From JAAUTT01 sp038213375 (GTDB lineage: Bacteria > Bacteroidota > Bacteroidia > Bacteroidales > JAAUTT01), in contig JBBQTB010000024.1 of NCBI GenBank assembly GCA_038213375.1, forward strand, positions 16,887-80,886: a stretch of DNA of 64,000 bases, in the 5' to 3' direction. The notes beneath the pieces are model-generated. The model saw only the letters and a program-made list of their open reading frames with translations, did no database searches and had not been told where the DNA came from. Both the position numbers and the translations under genes were made by a program. Every line of letters starts with the position of its first letter. Positions within the stretch are counted from its first letter, which is position 1. Of the stretch, positions 38,543-46,563 are shown piece by piece.

Positions 38543-39310
38543 ATGAATGACAAATTGAAAGCCTTTGAGCGTTTATTAACTATTATGGATGAGTTACGTG
38601 AAAAATGCCCCTGGGATAAAAAGCAGACCATCGAAAGCCTGATGCATCTGACGATTGAAGAAACCTACGAGCTTGTTGATGCCATTATCGACGATAGTAA
38701 AAACGATATAAAAAAGGAACTTGGTGATATTCTTCTTCATATAGTGTTTTATGCCAAAATAGCCTCAGAGACAAATGAATTTAATATTGCCGATGTCATA
38801 AACAGTTTGTGTGAGAAACTTATATTTCGTCATCCGCATGTGTTTGGCGATGTTAAGGTGAAGGACGACGAGGAGGTGAAGACAAACTGGGAAAACCTGA
38901 AAATTAAAGAAGGCAATAAATCGGTTCTGGCGGGTGTTCCAAAGTCATTGCCATCGCTGGTTAAGGCGCACCGCATTCAGGACAAGGTGCGATCGGTGGG
39001 TTTCGATTGGGATGAACGGTCGCAGATTTGGGAAAAAATTAAAGAAGAAATATTGGAATTTGAAGTGGAGATTGAAAATCAGGATCACCAAAAGATGGAA
39101 GCCGAATTTGGCGATTTACTTTTTTCACTGGTAAATGCTGCCCGATTATACGACATCGACCCGGAAATAGCGTTGGAACGAACCAACAAAAAGTTTATCA
39201 AGCGTTTCAATTATCTCGAAGAAAATACCATGAAAAAGGGTCAATCTCTCCAATCAATGACTCTGGATGAAATGAATGTAATATGGAATGAAGCGAAGAA
39301 GAAAGACTGA
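38543..39310 (+). CDS. mazG: Nucleoside triphosphate pyrophosphohydrolase MazG
   Basis: MazG hydrolyses (d)NTPs to monophosphate and pyrophosphate and removes aberrant nucleotides. The 255-residue protein has the two tandem MazG domains of the full-length form: the first with LREKCPWDKKQTIESL and the EExxE metal motif (Glu39, Glu40, Glu43) followed by KKELGDILLHIVFYAK; the second beginning near residue 165 with EEILEFEVEI and EAEFGDLLFSLVNAAR. Length and the NAARLYDIDPEIAL ending are typical. Confidence 0.96.
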   Translation: MNDKLKAFERLLTIMDELREKCPWDKKQTIESLMHLTIEETYELVDAIIDDSKNDIKKELGDILLHIVFYAKIASETNEFNIADVINSLCEKLIFRHPHVFGDVKVKDDEEVKTNWENLKIKEGNKSVLAGVPKSLPSLVKAHRIQDKVRSVGFDWDERSQIWEKIKEEILEFEVEIENQDHQKMEAEFGDLLFSLVNAARLYDIDPEIALERTNKKFIKRFNYLEENTMKKGQSLQSMTLDEMNVIWNEAKKKD

Positions 39311-39329
39311 TTACTTAGTATTATAAACG

Positions 39330-40364
39330 CTACTTCTTTCCTTGCTCAATGTCAAAATCTTTGTAAAGACGATTGAAATTAGTAAGTTTTATCAATCCAA
39401 GTGGCCCTTCAACAATACCTCCTTTCAACTCTATATCGGAAACACGAATGGTTAATACGTTTTCCCTTTTTGATGTAAGCAAATTGTCAGGAATGTTATA
39501 GATACGCAGTTTATGGTTATCGGTCTCTGTTAGCGATTCATTTTTCTTATTCTTTAGGTCATTTATTTTACCTGTTGCTCCAATCAATATCCCATTAAGG
39601 TATACTTCGTCGGTGTTGTCAATTTTACCAATTATTAGTAAAATTTTCTGATTTAGATAATCGTCAGTTACAACAAAGTGTTTACGATACCAGGCGATGC
39701 CATCGTAATCTTTAAAGCCCTGATTCTCCCAATTGCCAGGAACAACAATTTTCTCCCATAGTTTATCCTTGCAATATATTGATTTCCATGCAGTATTATC
39801 GCCAGTTCGGAATAACCAAAGCCCTGCCAATGGCAAATCGGATTTAGGTGTATTGTACGAAAAAATACCTACATCACCTGAAACAATTCCTCCACTCATT
39901 TGAAAATTATATACACGAACCGCAATCACATTTTTTCCGCTGGCGTTTAAGAATTCCGCCGGAATTGGGTATTTTCTCAAAGCTTCAGTTGCCGATGAGT
40001 AATCGGGGGGGAAAGATCCTGAAAACCCAATTAAGTTGCCATTAATAAATACCTGATCAACATCATTTATATAACCTAAAGAGATAAAAATTTCTTTGGT
40101 TTTCATTTCGCGCGATACAGCAAATGAATTCCGATACCATGCGTAACCGTCATATCCGAAGAATCCCTGATCCTCCCATGCCGATGGCACTGTTATGCTC
40201 TCCCAACCTGAATCATCAAAATCGGAATTTGCCCACGTTTTATCATCGCCAATGGAGAATTTCCATTTACCTTCAAGTTGCAAAATAATTGATTTGTCCT
40301 CACTGGCCTGAATTGTAAATGAGGCTTGGAATAAAAGGAGAAAAGCAATTCTAAACACTAACAT
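39330..40364 (-). CDS. Secreted tandem jelly-roll (GH2-type sugar-binding) protein
   Basis: A 344-residue exported protein with signal peptide MLVFRIAFLLLFQASFTIQA. The mature part is two copies of one galactose-binding-like jelly-roll domain of the type at the N-terminus of glycoside hydrolase family 2 enzymes. The copies align visibly: WKFSIGDDKTW with WLFRTGDNTAW, ITVPSAWEDQGF with IVVPGNWENQGF, GYDGYAWYRNSF with DYDGIAWYRKHF, and VFINGNLIGFSG with VYLNGILIGATG. No catalytic barrel is present. It is probably a carbohydrate-binding or structural envelope protein. It stands alone, downstream of the two-component pair. Confidence 0.85.
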   Translation of the reverse strand: MLVFRIAFLLLFQASFTIQASEDKSIILQLEGKWKFSIGDDKTWANSDFDDSGWESITVPSAWEDQGFFGYDGYAWYRNSFAVSREMKTKEIFISLGYINDVDQVFINGNLIGFSGSFPPDYSSATEALRKYPIPAEFLNASGKNVIAVRVYNFQMSGGIVSGDVGIFSYNTPKSDLPLAGLWLFRTGDNTAWKSIYCKDKLWEKIVVPGNWENQGFKDYDGIAWYRKHFVVTDDYLNQKILLIIGKIDNTDEVYLNGILIGATGKINDLKNKKNESLTETDNHKLRIYNIPDNLLTSKRENVLTIRVSDIELKGGIVEGPLGLIKLTNFNRLYKDFDIEQGKK

Positions 40365-40581
40365 GATAAATCATTTTAAAAAAATACTAAGCTCTTTGAT
40401 AATGGAATACTTATGCAGAAATAAAAGAGATCAGGCACAAGAATTGAATAAAGGCCAAAAGTAACAGATACAGTTTAAAATTCATCAATGAAAAAGTAAA
40501 GAATTGTAAATTATTTAAAGTAAAGAAAGTAATATGTAATAATTTAGAGTAGGAGTCAGAAGTGAAGGACAAGCCTATCTT

Positions 40582-41271
40582 TTATATAATTAACTTGTAT
40601 CCTATACCATGAACTGTGATGATGTATTTTGGATTCGCTGCGTCGATTTCCATCTTTTGCCTTAGTTTAACAATAAAATTATCAATTGTTCTGCTGGTAA
40701 CTTCACCGTCAATGCCGTAAACATACTTCATAATATCGTCACGTTTTACAGTCTCGTTTTTGTGTTGCCATAAAAATTTTAATATTTCAATTTCAGTGTG
40801 AGACATTTTTGCCGGATTATCATCGATTATCGCCGAATATGAATCGAAATCAATTATAAGACGTCCCATTAAAACAACGGTATGTGACGGTAAATCCTTC
40901 TTTTGGGCGATTCCTCTGCGCATTACAGCCTTTGATCGCGCCAGAAGTTCTATCAGGCTAAAGGGTTTTGTAACATAATCGTCGGCACCAAACTCAAGAC
41001 CTCTCACTTTATCATATTCGGCGGTACGAGCAGTGAGCATAATAATAGGAGTTTCTATTCCTTTTTGGCGAACGGCTTTACACACATCGAAACCGGACAG
41101 TTTGGGCAGCATAACATCGAGAATCACCAAATCAAAACATTCTTCGTTAATTGCTTTCAATCCGGCTTCTCCATCATAAGCCACCTTTACTTCATATCCC
41201 TCCAGTTCAAAATTATCTTTCAACGCTTCGGACATTTGAAATTCATCTTCAACGATTAAAATTTTCGGCAT
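40582..41271 (-). CDS. OmpR/PhoB-family response regulator (RprY-like)
   Basis: A 229-residue transcriptional regulator. The N-terminal receiver has the acidic pair in ILIVEDE, phospho-acceptor Asp52 in LVILDVMLPKLSG, Thr in IMLTAR and Lys in YVTKPFSL. The C-terminal winged helix (about 130-229) ends in FIVKLRQKMEID and ITVHGIGYKLII, typical of OmpR/PhoB members. It is encoded 12 bases after the sensor kinase on the same strand and is its cognate regulator. It resembles Bacteroides RprY; the signal and targets are not known from sequence. Confidence 0.93.
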   Translation of the reverse strand: MPKILIVEDEFQMSEALKDNFELEGYEVKVAYDGEAGLKAINEECFDLVILDVMLPKLSGFDVCKAVRQKGIETPIIMLTARTAEYDKVRGLEFGADDYVTKPFSLIELLARSKAVMRRGIAQKKDLPSHTVVLMGRLIIDFDSYSAIIDDNPAKMSHTEIEILKFLWQHKNETVKRDDIMKYVYGIDGEVTSRTIDNFIVKLRQKMEIDAANPKYIITVHGIGYKLII

Positions 41272-41283
41272 AGTTATCGGAGA

Positions 41284-42849
41284 TTAATTTTTTGGTTTAA
41301 ATATCGGTAACATAATTTTAAATGCACTTCCTTTTCCAAAAGTGCTATTCAAAATAATGGAACCATGATGTTCTTCAATAATTTGCTTCACAATGGCAAG
41401 ACCTAAACCTGAACCACGCACGTTTTGTATCTCGCCATCGGGAACGCGAAAAAAACGATCAAAAACATACTTCTGATGCGACTCAGGTATTCCAATTCCA
41501 TGATCAGTTACCAGCAAAACTGCATGATCTTTGTCAACTGAAGTTTCAACTCTAATGAATTTTTCTTCAGGGCTGTATTTGATTGCGTTATCAATAAGGT
41601 TCATCAAAACTTCATAAATGGCATCATAATCGGCTAATATTTCGGGCATATCGGATACAAGCGATGTTTCAACAGTAAAATTCTTATTTTTTAAATGATA
41701 ATCAAAACGTTGAATAATATTTGATACAATTACGTTAAGGTTTTGAGAGTTAAAATTATATTGATATTTTTTTTCTTCAATTTTCGAGAAATTTAAAATT
41801 TTGTTCACGATATCGGTAAGCCTGTTTGTTTCCTGCTGAATAATCTCGTGATATTCTTTTAATTTATCAGGTTTTACCCTTCCTAATAATATAGTTTCGT
41901 TATAAATTGAGATCAGAGCTAAAGGAGTTCTAATTTCGTGTGAGACATTTGAGATAAAATCCGAGCGCATCTGCGATAGCTGAATTTCAGTTTTCAGATT
42001 TTTAAATAAGATCCACGCACCAATTAAGAAGAGAAGATCGATAAAAACAATTAATGCAAAATTAAGGTACGTTCTCTCCCTTACAAGTTCCTGTATGGTT
42101 TTTCCTTTGGTGATAATGCCCAATTTAAATCTGGGTAAAAACCACAAAGCTTTAGTTTGATTAAGGTTATGATTATTAGACAATTCAGAGGAGTATAAAA
42201 ACTTTCGATCCCTTTCATTAAAGATGTTGATAATAAATTTATCCTTAACTACGGTTTGAATTTTTGGGTGCAAAATCTGGCTTACAAAATCCTTGTCGCT
42301 AATTATTAATCCACAAAGTATTTCTGTGCCGTTTTCATTGTCAACCACAAAAAACAAATATGTGAAATTTTGTGAATGCAAAGAAGTGAAGGGTTCAACC
42401 TTTCTATATCGGTCTCTTAAATAAAGATAAAGTCGCTTAATTTTTTTAGGGTTACTTTTTATAATGGAACTAATAATTTTTCTTTGATTTAAAAAGCTTA
42501 ATGAAAAGTCCTGTAGCACAATTTCAGGATTTATATTAGCGGTATCACTAATATAAAAAAAACCCTTCATGGAAGGATTTCCATGGATATAACGACGAAT
42601 GTCCTTGTCAAGATTGTGTTGTGGATTTGAAAATATACTGTTTAGATTGATAGCCCAATTGCTCGTAATACTTTCGGAATAATAGTTTACTGACGATAAA
42701 ATGCCTTCTAACTGATTATTATAAATTTCTTCGATGATTTCTTCATTTCGGCTTAGTGATCCAATTTCGTAAACTGAAAAAAACAAAGCTGGTAAAACGA
42801 TTACCAGAAAAAGGATGATGATAATTTTTTTATTTAATTTCATCCGCAT
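41284..42849 (-). CDS. Membrane sensor histidine kinase (RprX-like)
   Basis: A 521-residue kinase with two membrane helices: one at the N-terminus (IIIILFLVIVLPALFFSVYEI) and one near 258-280 (LNFALIVFIDLLFLIGAWILF). Between them is a periplasmic sensor region of about 230 residues. There is no HAMP domain; HisKA follows at once with ISNVSHEIRTPLALI (His about 302), then N-box LIDNAIKYSPEE, G1 DHGIGIPE and G2 GSGLGLAIVKQI. The layout matches RprX of Bacteroides. The start could also be two codons further in. It is the first gene of the pair with the OmpR-type regulator. Confidence 0.93.
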   Translation of the reverse strand: MRMKLNKKIIIILFLVIVLPALFFSVYEIGSLSRNEEIIEEIYNNQLEGILSSVNYYSESITSNWAINLNSIFSNPQHNLDKDIRRYIHGNPSMKGFFYISDTANINPEIVLQDFSLSFLNQRKIISSIIKSNPKKIKRLYLYLRDRYRKVEPFTSLHSQNFTYLFFVVDNENGTEILCGLIISDKDFVSQILHPKIQTVVKDKFIINIFNERDRKFLYSSELSNNHNLNQTKALWFLPRFKLGIITKGKTIQELVRERTYLNFALIVFIDLLFLIGAWILFKNLKTEIQLSQMRSDFISNVSHEIRTPLALISIYNETILLGRVKPDKLKEYHEIIQQETNRLTDIVNKILNFSKIEEKKYQYNFNSQNLNVIVSNIIQRFDYHLKNKNFTVETSLVSDMPEILADYDAIYEVLMNLIDNAIKYSPEEKFIRVETSVDKDHAVLLVTDHGIGIPESHQKYVFDRFFRVPDGEIQNVRGSGLGLAIVKQIIEEHHGSIILNSTFGKGSAFKIMLPIFKPKN

Positions 42850-43325
42850 ATAATTTGTTTTTTAAAGTCGGATGGAACACCCTTAATATCCTTATTTGAG
42901 ATTGAGAATGGCTGATTCATGGGTGTTTCATTTGCAGAATTAATGAAGGTAAATATAAAAAATAAACCCGGAAAACTTCACAGCATTCCGGGTTCAAACC
43001 CCAACAAGCCGATAAATTAAAAACTCTTTTACTGTTTATAGATACAGTTTCATTTATTTTTAACTCTACTATCGGCTGAAATTAGCCTCCATCATTAAAT
43101 CACCTATGTATTTACCTATTACAAATTGATTCCAATAGTTTATGATTCAAATCATATTTGCAGTTCAAATTTAGTGTTGATTGAAACACCAAGCAAAATA
43201 AATGGAATGATTTTCATCTCCACAAGTAGGGTATTTATATCACCTATATGAACAGCCAATGTTATATTTTTTGTGAAGATGTAATCCCTAAAAACAATTT
43301 ATTTAATTAAAATATAGGTTGTTAA
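42850..43325. other. Gene-free stretch with a hairpin
   Basis: This 476-base AT-rich gap holds no convincing gene on either strand. It contains the minus-strand terminator-like hairpin at 42964-42993 and a small imperfect inverted repeat (ATGATTCAAATCAT, 43142-43155). The promoter of the kinase/regulator pair should lie in its left part, but no clear match to the consensus was found. Confidence 0.5.
42957..42993 (-). terminator. Intrinsic terminator on the minus strand
   Basis: AACCCGGAA and TTCCGGGTT make a perfect 9-bp GC-rich stem with a 12-base loop. Read on the minus strand the hairpin is followed by TATTTTTTAT, which fits a terminator; read on the plus strand it is followed by CAAACC and would not work. 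It would end transcription from the DUF2185 gene 333 bases upstream before the kinase gene. Confidence 0.55.
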
Positions 43326-43655
43326 CTAAATTTTACGGAAATCATCGGTTCCTGCTTTTCGTTCCATATCGGTTCCAAAAGGAAGATTCAAATGAGGTAT
43401 AATGGCGGGATCAAGGTTAGCAATCACATTTACTTCAAGTTCCTGACTGTTTTTGGGATTGTCGGCATATTGTTGGTGTTCAGTACCTGATAAAAAGCGC
43501 CATCCGCTGTCGGTATTGTTATCAGGTTCTTCTCTGTACATAAATCCTACTTTTGAGCCTTCAACTGTGATAGTATTTGATGCGATACAATATCCCATAG
43601 GTGGAACCAGATCTTTTAATTCATCTGGTTTTGAATTGATTTCTTCTGTGTTCAT
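43326..43655 (-). CDS. DUF2185 (Imm33-like) protein
   Basis: A 109-residue protein resembling DUF2185, a family grouped with immunity protein Imm33. Visible family features are the block VGFMYREEPDNNTDSGWRF followed by LSGTEHQQY, and NVIANLDPAIIPHL. Members are small cytosolic proteins; some sit beside polymorphic toxins as immunity genes and many, as here, are orphans. No toxin gene is seen nearby. The gene stands at one end of a sparse accessory block on the minus strand. Confidence 0.8.
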   Translation of the reverse strand: MNTEEINSKPDELKDLVPPMGYCIASNTITVEGSKVGFMYREEPDNNTDSGWRFLSGTEHQQYADNPKNSQELEVNVIANLDPAIIPHLNLPFGTDMERKAGTDDFRKI

Positions 43656-43765
43656 AATTTTAAAAATTAGATTAATATGTTAAAAATTAAAAATCAACGG
43701 AGATTTTCCGAAAGAGCGGCGAAGTTAGTCAAAAGCAGCCAATAACTATGACGATAAAGTTTAAT

Positions 43766-44686
43766 TTAGCCTATTCTCGTCAATCTTGTGGTCGAAATGG
43801 TGTCGTTTATTTTCCAGTTCTCCAAATGAAATTTATCCGTTGGTAAGTATGGTTCAATCATTGGAAGGGCAGGAGCGTAGTAGTAAATACCATTCACCTT
43901 GAGCGAGTTGATAATTTCCATATATTTTTGGGCGTACTCTTGATAATTACTCCCTTTGCGATGGTGGTTATTGATAAAATGACTGGTAAATGACAAATTT
44001 GAAATGATAGTTCCCCAGGTATTTTGTTTGAACTCAAATTCAAACCAATTTTTAGCATTTAGAAATGGATGACCAGGAGATACCAACCGGTCAATTCCAT
44101 ATGCTTCAATTCCCATACTTCTTAAAAAGTTTACTAATGTTGCACTTGATCCACAGCCAATATCAATAATTGGTTCACTGAGATTTTCCAAATTTATGCC
44201 AAGCACTTTCAATTGTAATTCCGACGAATATTCCTCGCATACCACCTCTATTATTTTCGGCGAATTGAAATTATTCATTTCACACAAAAATGGATTTGTT
44301 TGCAGTAACCATTCACGTATGCTGGCTATGTGCACTTGTTCCAAAGCCTCGAAATCAATGGTGGTATTTTTCATCTCATGGATAATCTTATTCCAAAGGG
44401 TTTTATAAATAGAATGTAAATTGGCAATATCTGGTTTACGTAAATCAATATATTGGTTTGCATTACAAAACATTTTTACTGCCTGTTGCGTAAAAAAATC
44501 GACAAATTGATTTGATTTTCCGGCAATGTCAATTGAAATTAGTTCATCCCTGTTATTTTCGATAATATTCCGTGTTAATTCGGAAAAATGGCGAATGCGG
44601 TCTGGTTCGTTATAAAAGAAATTCTTCCGACTGTTATCGTCAAACTGGGTTTGAATACTATTTGTAATTTTCTCTTCGAGGGTCAT
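43766..44686 (-). CDS. Orphan SAM-dependent methyltransferase-like protein
   Basis: A 306-residue protein. The central part holds a class I methyltransferase motif I, PIIDIGCGSSATLVNFLRSMG with the acidic residue of motif II in AYGIDRLV. Later segments NTWGTIISNLSFTSHFINNHH and INSLKVNGIYYYAPALP correspond to motifs IV to VI. The first 170 residues are helical and not recognised, perhaps a substrate-binding domain. The substrate is unknown. It lies 30 bases after the pentapeptide-repeat gene on the same strand, so the two may be cotranscribed. Confidence 0.7.
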   Translation of the reverse strand: MTLEEKITNSIQTQFDDNSRKNFFYNEPDRIRHFSELTRNIIENNRDELISIDIAGKSNQFVDFFTQQAVKMFCNANQYIDLRKPDIANLHSIYKTLWNKIIHEMKNTTIDFEALEQVHIASIREWLLQTNPFLCEMNNFNSPKIIEVVCEEYSSELQLKVLGINLENLSEPIIDIGCGSSATLVNFLRSMGIEAYGIDRLVSPGHPFLNAKNWFEFEFKQNTWGTIISNLSFTSHFINNHHRKGSNYQEYAQKYMEIINSLKVNGIYYYAPALPMIEPYLPTDKFHLENWKINDTISTTRLTRIG

Positions 44687-44716
44687 TCTAAATACTTAAT
44701 GTTAATTAAACGTAAA

Positions 44717-45289
44717 CTATTCAATTTCAATGTCGTGCTTATAGAGCAATCCGATAACTCCCTGATAAGAGAATTTAGCTTTTTTAATAATATTAACTAC
44801 CGGATCAATGTTATAATTGTAGGAGGTTCGAAAATCGACTCCTTTAAGGATGGTGCGTTCGAAAACTGTATTCGATAAATCACATTGTATAAATGTAGAA
44901 TCGGTTAAATCGGTTTCTGTGAAGTTTGCTTCTTTAATTTTGCAATCAATAAATTGAGTTTTTTTTAATTTTTTTTTATAGAAATAGGAAAATTCCAGGT
45001 TGCACTTCTCAAATTTCACAGTTAATAACAAATCGTTGCAAACACTAAAGTCTACACCAATTATTTTGCAACTAACAAACTCAACATTTTTTAAGCCTGT
45101 GCCAGCCAGTTTTACTAAACTTAGATTACAACCTTCAAACTTACAATCGATAAAACTGATATTGCAAAAGTTGCAATTAGTAAAGTTACAATTAACAAAA
45201 CTACATTCATCGAACTCACTAGTTTCTGGTTTCTTATCAGAATAATCAATGCCTGAAAAGGTTTCGCTATCGTAAAAAGGTTCAATCAT
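44717..45289 (-). CDS. Pentapeptide-repeat protein (Qnr/McbG-like)
   Basis: A 190-residue protein made almost wholly of pentapeptide repeats with the A(D/N)LxX-type pattern, for example FVNCNFTNCNFCNISFIDCKF and later ANFTETDLTDSTFIQCDLSN. Such repeats fold into a right-handed quadrilateral helix that can mimic DNA. The length and cysteine-rich repeats are like the Qnr/McbG/AlbG group that shields DNA gyrase from quinolones or peptide toxins, but most members have unknown roles, so resistance is only a possibility. It precedes the orphan methyltransferase gene. Confidence 0.85.
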   Translation of the reverse strand: MIEPFYDSETFSGIDYSDKKPETSEFDECSFVNCNFTNCNFCNISFIDCKFEGCNLSLVKLAGTGLKNVEFVSCKIIGVDFSVCNDLLLTVKFEKCNLEFSYFYKKKLKKTQFIDCKIKEANFTETDLTDSTFIQCDLSNTVFERTILKGVDFRTSYNYNIDPVVNIIKKAKFSYQGVIGLLYKHDIEIE

Positions 45290-45616
45290 TTTTATAGAGA
45301 AATTTTTTTATTAGCTAGGTCTGTGTCGACGCTAGGAGCTGTGCTTTTGAAACTTGCACTAAAATCCGTTTAACGTTTGAGCCTGTGCTGTAAGTAGTTG
45401 ATTTTGTTTATTACTAATTTTTATTTGTTATTCAAATCTTTATGACGATTGTTTCAGCAATTCTGTCGTGGAGTGTCATCCTATTTGGATTCCAAAATAT
45501 TTGGATAAAACCTAATCCTAATTCAAGAGTAGATGCTATATAACCAAGAGTGCGTTCAAATTATCACATTATCAATCAATTTGGCAAATAACCTTCGTTT
45601 GTCAACGTTTTTTATT
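45290..45616. other. Gene-free stretch
   Basis: I see no gene, terminator or clear repeat in this 327-base stretch between the pentapeptide and lipoprotein genes. It is AT-rich with several stop codons in every frame and may be decayed coding DNA. Confidence 0.4.
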
Positions 45617-46057
45617 TTAATATTTCATTCGTCCACTTTGAATAGTAACATATAAAGTATCTGATCCTTTATATGCTTTAATTATTGTACCTTGTGTAAT
45701 ATAATCAACAGTTGAATCATGAGTAAATGAAATCCCTATTTTTTCGCTACTGAAATTATTCTTTGAATCTAATACGACATTTACATCACTTATTAATCCA
45801 TCACCGAATGTCTGGACAGTCAACCTTTCTGCATTAGTAGAACCAATAATCTCTAAATTCACGTTTCCAAATCCATTAATTTTTTCTGTATACCAAATCG
45901 ATTTTTTTATTTGTAACATGATGCCTTTAGAATTAACATAATTCCGTATAGAATCATTAGAACATCTAGTTAAATCATTAGAAACAACATTGTCATCTTT
46001 TTTTGAACAAGATGTAAAAACCAAAATAAACCAAAACAGTAAAAAACTTGTTTTCAT
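45617..46057 (-). CDS. Small lipoprotein, unknown
   Basis: A 146-residue protein with a lipoprotein signal peptide: MKTSFLLFWFILVFTSCSKK, with the lipobox cysteine at 17. The mature part looks like a small beta-rich domain (INGFGNVNLEIIGSTNAERL, VDYITQGTIIKAYKGSDTLY). I do not recognise the family. It is isolated, with over 300 bases of gene-poor DNA on both sides. Confidence 0.7.
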   Translation of the reverse strand: MKTSFLLFWFILVFTSCSKKDDNVVSNDLTRCSNDSIRNYVNSKGIMLQIKKSIWYTEKINGFGNVNLEIIGSTNAERLTVQTFGDGLISDVNVVLDSKNNFSSEKIGISFTHDSTVDYITQGTIIKAYKGSDTLYVTIQSGRMKY

Positions 46058-46140
46058 AATTATTTAATTGTTTATTATAAATCTGAAGATGGTCTTTTAT
46101 TAAAATGGTTGCGTTTTTATATCATATTTTGATTATCAAA

Positions 46141-46314
46141 TTAATAGTCAATTAAAAATTCCATTAAAACAGAGAGCCAACCTGCGATCATATCGCAAAA
46201 TGACACACAACGTTTTTGGCTATGGTCATTAAAGGATTGCATGGCTTCGGACATATCCGCCCTCACAAACTTGATTGCGGGCATCACCGCTGTTTTGATT
46301 TTTTTATAAGTCAT
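46141..46314 (-). CDS. Candidate small ORF, 57 aa, unknown
   Basis: An open frame on the minus strand from ATG at 46314 to TAA at 46141 reads MTYKKIKTAVMPAIKFVRAD and continues through SFNDHSQKRCVSFCDMIAGW to LIDY. It is short, but it has a clean ATG, two cysteines and a hydrophobic end. I do not recognise it. It lies in a 506-base gap that otherwise holds no gene. It may be real, a decayed gene or chance. Confidence 0.3.
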   Translation of the reverse strand: MTYKKIKTAVMPAIKFVRADMSEAMQSFNDHSQKRCVSFCDMIAGWLSVLMEFLIDY

Positions 46315-46526
46315 TATTTAGACAAATAAAGCAATCAATACGGTTATTGTATTAGAACCTTATTTGAAAATAAATTTGCAAGTCTTTCATATAGTTCAAA
46401 AGTAGTGAATTCGAGAATGAGCCACCACAAGAAAATATACTTGTAAGAATAATGAGGGGGCAAAAATACGGATTTTTTTATTGGTAATTCCAGATTTACA
46501 AATTAAGACCAGCTCATAATATTTCT

Positions 46527-46534
46527 TACATTTG
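46527..46534 (+). promoter_or_regulatory. Possible -7 promoter box (TACATTTG) for the rhamnosidase gene
   Basis: TACATTTG matches TAnnTTTG and lies 29 bases before the start codon, a good distance. No TTG is seen at the right spacing upstream. Confidence 0.4.
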
Positions 46535-46563
46535 TTTTCGATACATACATTTACTTACTACTT

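Noticed and set aside
42964..42993. Hairpin as a plus-strand terminator
   Set aside because: No T-run follows on the plus strand; the T-rich stretch is on the minus-strand side.
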